Shown piece after piece: positions 1-7,497 of a stretch of DNA of 53,271 bases (its first letter is position 1; each line of letters opens with the position of its first letter). The position numbers and the translations under genes were made by a program. The DNA comes from a virus. The notes beneath the pieces are model-generated. The model saw only the letters and a program-made list of their open reading frames with translations. It was not told the origin of the DNA and searched no databases. The DNA is taken from the IMG/VR virus record IMGVR_UViG_3300034374_002820, positions 1-53,271 of that record; one strand, 5' to 3'.

Positions 1-2
1 TC

Positions 3-974
3 GAACCCGGCGGATTTGTAAACAACATTTTCGGATTCAAGGGCGGCGGAGAGGTTCCTGTCCGAAGATATGAGAATGGTACCGAGGTCGAAGAGTTAGG
101 AACCGGCGCTAATCTGTACGACCAAGATGAACTGGAGAGGTACCGGCAGGAAGCATTGACACGAGATGCCGAGCGTGAAGAAAACGACACTGGGAGTTCC
201 TTTTTTGATTGGCTTAACACACAGCTTGAAACAAGTTACGATGATCCTGAAAATGTTATTTCTCAGGTTCAGGATGCGTTATCTGGAATACCAGCCCCTT
301 TGCAAAGGCGATTAGATATCGAAGCAGCAAAAGCAGCCGCACAAAGTGGGGGACCAAGTTCCGATCCTGATGCAGGAATGACACCCCTTCTGGCCGCAGC
401 TATGGCCGGAGATCCTGAAGACTCAGTAGTTGACCCAGACCCAGTCACATCCGACCCAGACCCAGTCACATCCGACCCAGACACTGACACATCCGATAGT
501 GGCTCAGGAGGGTTTGACTATGACCTACTCCTAGAACTCGGTCTCGGTATGATGGCAGCAGGAGCAGTCCCCGGTTCCACCCTTGCAGGTTCTCTTGGTC
601 AGGGTGGTCTATCTGCTCTTCAGGCTCGAAGAGAAGCCGATGCACTAAGAAGAAAAGAGGATCTGGAAAACAGAAAACTTGAGGCTATTATACAAGCTAA
701 TCAGCAGGACTACGTGTCTGCTCTTGCAACCCTTAGTCGGGATCAATTAGAAGATCAACTGAACATTGTTGAGGATGATGTAAAATTTATTTATGATGAG
801 CTTGAGTTTATCGCAGAAGATCCACTGGCTAAGGGTGTATCAGTAACGGGCCGAGATAAAGAAGAACTAGATGTCCGTCTAAAGGAACTCTTATTGCAAC
901 AAAACACTCTTAGGAATATGTTGGGATTTTCCTCTTCAGACGATTTCATTCCAGCAGATGCCGCAGCAGATTAG
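3..974 (+). CDS. C-terminal part of large internal virion protein (5' end lies at the other window end)
   Basis: This is the 3' part of a gene that is already open at the first base, in the frame beginning at position 3; the TTG at 156 is not a believable start. It encodes 323 residues. Near its start is the motif FGFKGGGEV, like the FxxGG motifs in the open gene at 51377-53271. A 7-residue repeat (DPDPVTS, about residues 144-164) comes next. A hydrophobic helical stretch around residues 180-205 is rich in LGLGMMAAGAV, and a charged coiled coil (LQARREADALRRKEDLENRK) follows. Marine podovirus proteins with this layout are annotated as hypothetical or internal virion proteins. It ends 15 bases before the 1901-residue gene, so the two are probably co-expressed. 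If the ends join by one shared T, the full protein has 955 residues. Function unknown. Confidence 0.75.
   Translation, partial: EPGGFVNNIFGFKGGGEVPVRRYENGTEVEELGTGANLYDQDELERYRQEALTRDAEREENDTGSSFFDWLNTQLETSYDDPENVISQVQDALSGIPAPLQRRLDIEAAKAAAQSGGPSSDPDAGMTPLLAAAMAGDPEDSVVDPDPVTSDPDPVTSDPDTDTSDSGSGGFDYDLLLELGLGMMAAGAVPGSTLAGSLGQGGLSALQARREADALRRKEDLENRKLEAIIQANQQDYVSALATLSRDQLEDQLNIVEDDVKFIYDELEFIAEDPLAKGVSVTGRDKEELDVRLKELLLQQNTLRNMLGFSSSDDFIPADAAAD
432..494 (+). repeat. Three 21-bp in-frame tandem repeats
   Basis: Three 21-bp units begin at 432, 453 and 474. The first two are identical and the third is degenerate. They encode DPDPVTS, DPDPVTS and DPDTDTS, an acidic proline-rich linker inside the virion protein. 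The array separates a polar N-terminal part from the hydrophobic and coiled-coil C-terminal part. Confidence 0.85.
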
Positions 975-989
975 CTGTAGAAAGAAACT

Positions 990-3900
990 ATGTCAGAACT
1001 AACCCTCGATTCTTTTGGTAAGACTTATACCTTTGGGGACGATGTCTCCATGGAAGAGGCCATTGCCGAAGTCCGTGGTAAATTCAATCCTAAGTATGCC
1101 GGAACAGACATTGAAAGATTATTTAATTCAAATCTAAATCTGGCGGTTCAACAGGCTGACCCAACCCAGTTCGCCATCGACCGCTCCCTGTTTGACGAAG
1201 CCGTGAACGGCATACAACTAGGGTTCAACAACGTCTTAGGCGGGACGATCAGTGGCGTTGAATCTCTCTCAGAAGCAGTCGTGGGTACCGAACTCTTTGG
1301 TAATTATTTACAAGATTGGGGCACCGACATCATGGACGAAGGCCTACGTAACCACAGGCCCGGTCGTGACTACGAATGGGCCGGGAAGCTCGGAAATGCC
1401 TTGGGATCTATCGGTGGCTTCATGGCAGGAGTGGGCGCTGCCGCCTCTGTAGGCGGTGCGATTGCCGTCACAGCGCCTGTCTCATTACCGGTTGGTGCTA
1501 CGATGTCTGCTGTGACCTTGGGCACTGGTCTGGCTCTTGGTGCCGCATGGTCAGCCGACGAGGCAAACAGACGAGCACAAGCAGCCGGCGCAACAGAAGA
1601 AGAAATCAGATCGGCCACTCTTTGGGGCGGGTTGGCAGGTCTCCCCGAGGGAATCCCGGTAGGAAGAATTCTGGGCTTAGGACCACGTTTCCTCATGGCA
1701 GCATCCGGGGGAAAACTCGGCGCTCTGACCAGACAGCGGGCCGAGGGTCTTATCGATGACGCAACGTATTACCGAAAGCTTGAACAAATCAGGGACGAGT
1801 CAAAGTTTCTTCTCAGGTATGCAAAAGAGGTCGCAACAGATGCCGGGCTTGAAGGCTCACAGGAAGCACTACAGGCCATTGGTCAAAACCTGATTGAACG
1901 CTACATCTACAATCCTGATCAGCCTATCGTAGACATGGCTTCTATCGAAGAGGGCCTGTACGGTGGCTCCGCTGGTGCTATCATGTCTGTGCTCACAGCA
2001 CCATTCAAGGTACGTGGTAACCCCGCAGGGGACGTGATACAGGCTGCTGATACAGCCGCCCGTGAAACTATTTCAGTAGCCGCACCCGCATCTACTAAAG
2101 CACAGATAGACAATCTTCCCGGAGAAACTGCGTTTGTCTTGGCTGGTGCAGTGGATCGTACAGAGACGAAACTTGGTACACCTACGGAAAGTACCAGAGA
2201 TCCAGACACGGGCGAGGTTGTGGAAAGACTTATCCTCGAAACAGATCTACCCACGGATGTCAAGAAAACAATCATTGAACAGTTTGGAGAGAATAAGGTT
2301 GTTGCTGAAGAGGCTGCATCCGCTGTTGGTACGATACCGGGCATGGGAAAGGTGATGAAGGCTGTTGATGAACAGGCTGAAACTCGACCACTCAATAAAG
2401 TATTTGCTGATATTGCGGAAAGACAGGGACGTGCATCCCCAATAAATCTTGGTCGGGATCAAGATAGGGCAAACAGGAGAGCGGTCACTCAAGCCAGAGA
2501 AGGCTTGGAACAGGCTAGAAAAGACAGGCTTGAGCAAGCATCCAAAGAAGGTCGGGTAACAGAGTTTCTCCAAGAGGAGATGTTTGCCGAAGTAGCAGCG
2601 GGTGTAGAAAAATTAAGAAACAGACAGAGGTCTGAGAAAGAAGGAATGTTTGCCGAATTGTCAGCAGGCGTAGAAAGATTAGAGAGCGAAAGGCTCGAAG
2701 GAGTGTCTGAAGGTGTAGCGGAATTTCAGGCAAGGAGAGATGCAACCGAGCAAGCCAGAGAAGGCTTGAGACAGAGAGCAGATCGTCAGGCTGTCCGAGG
2801 CGAAGTCGAAAGAGGTGCCGAGTCTCAAGCAGAAACGGACATCCCTGTCATTGACGGCGTGATGATTCCCGAGAAAGACGTCGTGGCTCAGAACAAACTG
2901 AGAGATGATATCCGTAAGCTCGCCGGGGACAAGGTCAACGTCATGTTTGCCGGGGCAAAAAAAATCAGAGACATGTACAACAAATTCACCGGGAGTAGAT
3001 TTACAACGGTTCTAGGATTTACCATGGGCACTGGTGACGCAATCGTCTTAGACAAGGACTATGTCAAAAATAATCCCGGTGCCTCAGTGGATATGCTTGT
3101 TGGCGAGGAAGCCTTCCACGTTGCCCAGACAATGTTTCTCACCGAGGGTGAACAAAAAATTCTAAGAGAAGTCTTCACCCCGGAACTTGCCGGACAGAAC
3201 GGTATCGATCTCGGATCATACACCGATCCCGAAATGAAGAGACTTGAGGCACAGGCCAAGCTCATGGGCAAAGCCTATGCAGAAGGTCTCGACTCAATCG
3301 TGGGTCTACCAAAAAAGAAAAAGGGTTTCATCCGCAGAATCATGGACAAACTCTTGAAAGGTCTCAAGTCCTTGGCCGGGGTAGCCAAGAAAAATAACTC
3401 CGAGTACCAGAGCATCGATGAAATCTTTGATGCATTCACTTCCGGAGCGTTGGCCAGACCTTCGGAGGCACGGTCAGAATCTCTGACTGACAACACGAAT
3501 CTTAACAAGATCTACGCCTCCGGTGCCGCTACCGTAGGGGCAGAACCTCTGATCAAATCCTTGGAGAGTAAAATTGAGCCCGGTAAGAAAGCCCTGAAGT
3601 CTACTTATCAGTTTCTATATGACTGGATCTATTCCAAGGTTAACACATCGTGGGATTTCTTTAGCAAGTACGACGGTCTTCGGGCCGTTGCCGAAACCGT
3701 TGGTAAAATTGAAGATAAATATAGTAGTGTTCTGCAAGGTGTACGGGATCGAACCGGTGAAGGACACTTGAATAAACTCACCGAGCCAGAGAAAGCCATT
3801 CACAATATCTTCATGGACGTGGTTCAACATGTCTTGAATGAACGGTTTAAGCCTAACACAGTGGTGAACGAAAAATATCTCAGGGATCTTGGGATCACCA

Positions 3901-6695
3901 ATGCAGCCACAATTCAAAAGATTCTAAAAGCACCATTAACGGTCACGGATGCAGATTTCTTTGGTCAGGACCTTGTCCACCCTGATCCATCAGTTAGCAG
4001 AAACATGACTTTCCGAATTGACCCCGACACAATCCTGAGTGAAGTGTTGAGTGAAACCAGAAACGCACTCGATTTTCTCTTCATAGAAAAAGTAGAAGCT
4101 GTTATTCAAACCATATTGAACGAAGCAAACGCTGCCATCAAAAGGAAAGCTGTGGACGGGGAATCTTATGTCCCCGTGACTTTCCAAGATGTGAAAGACG
4201 GCGGGGCGAGTCTAGACGCTAAAATTAATCAGTTAGAACAGAACAATGTTAACGAAACTTTGATCAAACCCTTGAGAGATAGCCGTCTTATTTACACAGA
4301 AACTATGAAGAAAAAGGGTCTCTTCTATTCTCCGTCACTTCGTTCTGGATCATTTGGTTTCAAGTTCACGTACACCGACCGGTCCGGAAGAACCGTCGAA
4401 GGTTTCCACATGATACCTGATCCAAACATAGCGAAACCATCTATGAAAAAAGCCCGGGCTGTTGCGGCAAAGTTTTTTAAAGACAACCCTCTATATACAC
4501 CCGGGGGCCTTAACGATAAAAAAAGCAGTTCTCCGGAAGACGTTGTTTATGAACTGACTCGGGATAAGTTCTTGAAGGATCTAAGCCCTTCCGGAGTCGG
4601 TAGTATTATGGGTATCTTTGATTCTATCACCGAATCAACAGATATCGACGAGATAGCCGACTTTAGAAAAAAGCTGGCGGCGGCCTTAACCAAGGGAGCG
4701 GTAACAAAAAGTCTCCCACTATCAAGAAACATTCCCGGTTACCTGACGAATCAGAATCTGTCCTCGTATTTAAATGAGTCGTGGAATAGCTTTGTTACAG
4801 GTCAGGCCAATATCATTTCCCGTCTGCCAAATAATGCCACCCTCCAGAACGATATAAGAAAGGCAAAGGGCGACAGATCTATTCCAGAAGAAGTGACTGA
4901 CCAAATTGACAAAGTCTGGGGAAAAGAGGGCTATCTTACAGAAAACCAAAAAATAGCAGATCTTGCCAAGAGAGGTGCCTTTACATTCTGGCTCGGCGGA
5001 AACATATCATCTGCCGTTGTAAATCTGGTTGGCCTTGGTCATACAACGCTGCCTTACCTACTCGCATCTGCTGATAATCCAGCACAGGCTGTGCAGGCGT
5101 TGACCAAGGGAACAAAGATCGCCCTGAGTATGACAAAGCAGTTGCCGATAAAAGCCCCAAAGGTTGGAGCCCTGAAATGGAGAGATAAGTTTCTTCAGTT
5201 TTCCGACAAACCTTTTGACTTTATAAAAAAACCTGCGGGACTCACGGACGCAGAGTGGTCCGTGATACAAAACATCCAGCCTACCCTAGAGCCAATGCAG
5301 CTTTCAGATGTCACATCCGACCTCGCACAAAAGGGATTGCTCAAGGGTAACAATCCTGCAACCCGTGCCATTGATACAGCAATTCGGGGATCGGGCGTTG
5401 CGTTTGCATGGGTTGAGCAATTCAACCGGGTTGCCACGGCAATCGCCGCTATCGAATTGGCCAAGAAGTCCCCCCAGAAATCCAGATTACTCTACGAAGC
5501 CGAGGGTAAAAACAGATACGGGAACTACACACTGGAAAATTTTGTCAGGTTCTCTGTTGAAAAGACCCAGTTCAAGTTTGATAAGACCGAACGCCCGGCG
5601 TACAACCGTGGTGCTATCGGCGGGGTTATTACCCAGTTCCTTCCTTATCAGACAAAGGTTTTTAAATATTATCTTGGTGCGATGAACGCAGCCATGACCG
5701 GAACCTCTGGCATTGATGCCGATGGTAAGCCGATCAAGATAGATCGTGAGACAAGAAAAGTCTATGCTGCCATGGCCATGTATTCAACAATGGCTTTTGT
5801 CGTAGGTGGCGGCATCCTTGGTCTACCCGCTGCTGCGATAATCGGGGATATGATGTCAATGGTTGCTGAAATCTTCAGTGATGAGGAAGAGACCCCCGAA
5901 GATTTTCTCATGGATTTATTCAACGACGTTGGTCTTAATCAGGAAATATCAGCGGCCCTAACAAACAGGGGTGTGTTGTCATTACTCGGTTTAGAGATTG
6001 GTAAACGTACAGGTCTTGAGGGTCCACGTTCTCTGTTGCAAATAACACTTGGTCAGAAAAAGGCAGATCCAGAAGATTTCTTTGGACCAGCCGGTGGTAT
6101 TCTGGGTAGTGTTTCAAATGCTGTTCGACGTTACAGCAACGGTGATACTGGGCTGGCCTTGGCTGAGCTTATGCCCCCGGTTTTCAAGAACCTCTTCTTG
6201 GCCGCAGAGGGGGACAGACGTGTCAGCCTGTCTGGACGTGAGCTTGCGGTAGAATCTTTTGGTGGCGTGGATATGGCCGACAGAGTCCTACAAGCAATCG
6301 GCTTTGTCCCAACGTCTGTTATCGAAGCCCGAACCGCCGCTTACAAAGAAATCATGATCAACCGTGATTACCGAGACAGGGGCAGAACCTTTGCCAATGA
6401 TCTGAAAAATACTTACGTTGAACTGCTGGTCGCACAAGAGGAAGGTGATGACGACCGTGTTCAGCAGTACTCGGAGCAAGCACAGGTAATCATCATGGCG
6501 GCTGTGGAACAGATGCGAGAAAACCCTGACAAGCCCTTTAGCTTTAACCCACGAAATCTGATGCGGTCAGCGTTTGATGATTACATTCGCAGAACCGGGA
6601 AGGCTCTGCCCATGACGAACATCCCGAAGGTTGTACGCCCAGAGTTCACCGATTATCTGGACAGGTTCTCGTACAGGTATCAACCAGAGCAGTGA
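990..6695 (+). CDS. Giant internal (ejected) virion protein, 1901 aa
   Basis: This is the largest gene and the last of the late operon. The product resembles the very large internal or ejected proteins of podoviruses, which form a conduit or act on host DNA and cell wall at infection. Residues about 135-200 are a long Ala/Gly-rich hydrophobic region. Residues about 500-640 are a highly charged coiled coil with the recurring elements QAREGL and MFAE-SAGVE-L. Around residue 705 is GEEAFHVAQ, an E-x-x-F-H arrangement like the metallopeptidase-like large polyvalent-protein domains. A second hydrophobic stretch (AMYSTMAFVVGGGILGLP) lies near residues 1593-1630. No transglycosylase motif was clear to me. 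The gene starts 15 bases after the previous one, with only a weak ribosome site (AGAAAG), and meets the leftward lysis genes tail to tail. Role inferred from size, position and composition. Confidence 0.75.
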   Translation: MSELTLDSFGKTYTFGDDVSMEEAIAEVRGKFNPKYAGTDIERLFNSNLNLAVQQADPTQFAIDRSLFDEAVNGIQLGFNNVLGGTISGVESLSEAVVGTELFGNYLQDWGTDIMDEGLRNHRPGRDYEWAGKLGNALGSIGGFMAGVGAAASVGGAIAVTAPVSLPVGATMSAVTLGTGLALGAAWSADEANRRAQAAGATEEEIRSATLWGGLAGLPEGIPVGRILGLGPRFLMAASGGKLGALTRQRAEGLIDDATYYRKLEQIRDESKFLLRYAKEVATDAGLEGSQEALQAIGQNLIERYIYNPDQPIVDMASIEEGLYGGSAGAIMSVLTAPFKVRGNPAGDVIQAADTAARETISVAAPASTKAQIDNLPGETAFVLAGAVDRTETKLGTPTESTRDPDTGEVVERLILETDLPTDVKKTIIEQFGENKVVAEEAASAVGTIPGMGKVMKAVDEQAETRPLNKVFADIAERQGRASPINLGRDQDRANRRAVTQAREGLEQARKDRLEQASKEGRVTEFLQEEMFAEVAAGVEKLRNRQRSEKEGMFAELSAGVERLESERLEGVSEGVAEFQARRDATEQAREGLRQRADRQAVRGEVERGAESQAETDIPVIDGVMIPEKDVVAQNKLRDDIRKLAGDKVNVMFAGAKKIRDMYNKFTGSRFTTVLGFTMGTGDAIVLDKDYVKNNPGASVDMLVGEEAFHVAQTMFLTEGEQKILREVFTPELAGQNGIDLGSYTDPEMKRLEAQAKLMGKAYAEGLDSIVGLPKKKKGFIRRIMDKLLKGLKSLAGVAKKNNSEYQSIDEIFDAFTSGALARPSEARSESLTDNTNLNKIYASGAATVGAEPLIKSLESKIEPGKKALKSTYQFLYDWIYSKVNTSWDFFSKYDGLRAVAETVGKIEDKYSSVLQGVRDRTGEGHLNKLTEPEKAIHNIFMDVVQHVLNERFKPNTVVNEKYLRDLGITNAATIQKILKAPLTVTDADFFGQDLVHPDPSVSRNMTFRIDPDTILSEVLSETRNALDFLFIEKVEAVIQTILNEANAAIKRKAVDGESYVPVTFQDVKDGGASLDAKINQLEQNNVNETLIKPLRDSRLIYTETMKKKGLFYSPSLRSGSFGFKFTYTDRSGRTVEGFHMIPDPNIAKPSMKKARAVAAKFFKDNPLYTPGGLNDKKSSSPEDVVYELTRDKFLKDLSPSGVGSIMGIFDSITESTDIDEIADFRKKLAAALTKGAVTKSLPLSRNIPGYLTNQNLSSYLNESWNSFVTGQANIISRLPNNATLQNDIRKAKGDRSIPEEVTDQIDKVWGKEGYLTENQKIADLAKRGAFTFWLGGNISSAVVNLVGLGHTTLPYLLASADNPAQAVQALTKGTKIALSMTKQLPIKAPKVGALKWRDKFLQFSDKPFDFIKKPAGLTDAEWSVIQNIQPTLEPMQLSDVTSDLAQKGLLKGNNPATRAIDTAIRGSGVAFAWVEQFNRVATAIAAIELAKKSPQKSRLLYEAEGKNRYGNYTLENFVRFSVEKTQFKFDKTERPAYNRGAIGGVITQFLPYQTKVFKYYLGAMNAAMTGTSGIDADGKPIKIDRETRKVYAAMAMYSTMAFVVGGGILGLPAAAIIGDMMSMVAEIFSDEEETPEDFLMDLFNDVGLNQEISAALTNRGVLSLLGLEIGKRTGLEGPRSLLQITLGQKKADPEDFFGPAGGILGSVSNAVRRYSNGDTGLALAELMPPVFKNLFLAAEGDRRVSLSGRELAVESFGGVDMADRVLQAIGFVPTSVIEARTAAYKEIMINRDYRDRGRTFANDLKNTYVELLVAQEEGDDDRVQQYSEQAQVIIMAAVEQMRENPDKPFSFNPRNLMRSAFDDYIRRTGKALPMTNIPKVVRPEFTDYLDRFSYRYQPEQ

Positions 6696-6704
6696 TCACA
6701 AAGG

Positions 6705-6896
6705 TCACTGACATACCCGCTCATAAAATTCATTGTGAATTAAAACCTGTCTCGCTGTCCCTTCGGTCAGGACATCATCATGTGAGATCAGGATTGGCTC
6801 CATGATAGAGCAGATGTCAATCCCGGCTCCACTTGTCGAGCAGCCGCTTAGTGACATCAGAAGCAGACATCCGCTTAACGTCAGTACGTACTTCAT
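6705..6896 (-). CDS. Outer spanin, Rz1-like lipoprotein
   Basis: A 63-residue lipoprotein. An N-terminal signal (MKYVLTLSGCLLLMS) is followed by a lipobox LSG|C, with the lipidated cysteine at residue 19. The C-terminal half carries the Rz1-type pattern seen in many phages: a cysteine, then PI-S--D-LT-GTARQVL-HNEFYERVC. The start at 6896 is preceded by AGGAG; a longer reading from 6941 would bury the signal peptide and is not favoured. Its 5' part overlaps the inner spanin gene by 80 bases in another frame, the classic Rz/Rz1 arrangement. It should sit in the outer membrane and bridge to the inner spanin at the last step of lysis. The gene lies at the very end of the leftward transcript, ten bases from the end of the converging late operon. 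Confidence 0.85.
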   Translation of the reverse strand: MKYVLTLSGCLLLMSLSGCSTSGAGIDICSIMEPILISHDDVLTEGTARQVLIHNEFYERVCQ

Positions 6897-7029
6897 TGTT
6901 CTCCTGTGATTTCTTAAGGGACTCCTCGGCATAGTCAGCACGGGCTGCTTTCTTACCCGCCAAGTATGGCATAAGAAAACCTGCTAATTTACCAACTACA
7001 CCGAGGATAGACCCGATTATCGAAAGCAT
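6817..7029 (-). CDS. Inner spanin (Rz-like)
   Basis: A 70-residue protein with an N-terminal membrane segment (LSIIGSILGVVGKLAGFLMPYLAG). A charged periplasmic helix follows, ending in SASDVTKRLLDKWSRD. The ending S-SDV--RL--W-R is typical of short inner spanins found upstream of Rz1-like lipoproteins. The start codon overlaps the holin stop (TAATG), so translation is probably coupled. The outer-spanin gene starts inside this gene in another frame. Together they would fuse inner and outer membranes at lysis. The call rests mainly on gene context and shape, since i-spanins are poorly conserved. Confidence 0.8.
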   Translation of the reverse strand: MLSIIGSILGVVGKLAGFLMPYLAGKKAARADYAEESLKKSQENNEVRTDVKRMSASDVTKRLLDKWSRD

Positions 7030-7220
7030 TACTTGCCGGTGTCTTTGGACTTTCCAAAATTAAGGGAAGCCCATTCGATAAGTTTGTAAGCACGTCCCAA
7101 AAGGGTATCAGGGTCTGGGGTCTTTGTACCGGCAACCATCATTGATGCTGCGACAACAACCAGACCTCCGATTTGCATGAGGATATCTCGTGCATCCCAT
7201 ACTCTTTCCATAATTTCCAT
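7029..7220 (-). CDS. Holin-like small membrane protein
   Basis: A 63-residue protein with one clear membrane segment (ILMQIGGLVVVAASMMVAGT). A conserved-looking tail follows: TPDPDTLLGRAYKLIEWASLNFGK. Small phage proteins with one hydrophobic helix followed by this T-PDP-T-LGRAYK-IEW-ALN-GK tail are found in lysis cassettes and annotated as holins. It is the first gene of the holin/i-spanin/o-spanin cassette and overlaps the next start by TAATG. A ribosome site AGGAG lies 12-13 bases upstream of the first ATG; the ATG three codons later is an alternative. No endolysin gene adjoins the cassette, which is unusual; the only lysozyme-like domain I see is in the portal gene. Confidence 0.7.
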   Translation of the reverse strand: MEIMERVWDARDILMQIGGLVVVAASMMVAGTKTPDPDTLLGRAYKLIEWASLNFGKSKDTGK

Positions 7221-7229
7221 AATAATAAA

Positions 7230-7493
7230 TTACTCCTGTTCTACTGCATCAACATACTCAATAAGAGCATTTTGGATACGACTAAGCATAAAATAGATCT
7301 CTGGCACTGACAAACCGGGAGTAATCCAATGATGACATTCATTCTTAGAGAAGGTCACTAACAAAACCCCGTCAACGTAGTCCTGAGCTTTTTCAAGATA
7401 CTCCTCAAGTTTTTCTATATCGTTTCTGACGTTACTAATTTTCTCTTCCTGAGTTTGTTCAGGTATAACTCCGGGGAAATTAATTACTGTCAT
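7230..7493 (-). CDS. Hypothetical protein, 87 aa
   Basis: Not recognised. The 87-residue product starts MTVINFPG. It has a predicted helix rich in E/K (SNVRNDIEKLEEYLEKAQDY) and ends in a second helix (LSRIQNALIEYVDAVEQE); the middle has the pattern TFSKNECHHW. Small phage proteins of this size with a V-F-----W---G shape are common near lysis cassettes. The start at 7493 is chosen because it follows the upstream stop by four bases with GAGGG nearby. The frame is open much further upstream, but that part overlaps the large glycosyltransferase-type gene and is a shadow. It is co-transcribed with the lysis genes, so a late role is possible. Confidence 0.7.
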   Translation of the reverse strand: MTVINFPGVIPEQTQEEKISNVRNDIEKLEEYLEKAQDYVDGVLLVTFSKNECHHWITPGLSVPEIYFMLSRIQNALIEYVDAVEQE

Positions 7494-7497
7494 AGTA

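Noticed and set aside
1919-2395. A 158-codon frame opposite the giant virion gene
   Set aside because: A shadow of a well-supported long gene, with no ribosome site and no motif. The same holds for the other long frames opposite structural genes (for example 30067-30513, 31027-31383, 42151-42432).
6700-6740. Bidirectional terminator at the convergent junction
   Set aside because: The AATTCA/TGAATT dyad lies inside the outer-spanin coding region with a weak stem; not convincing.
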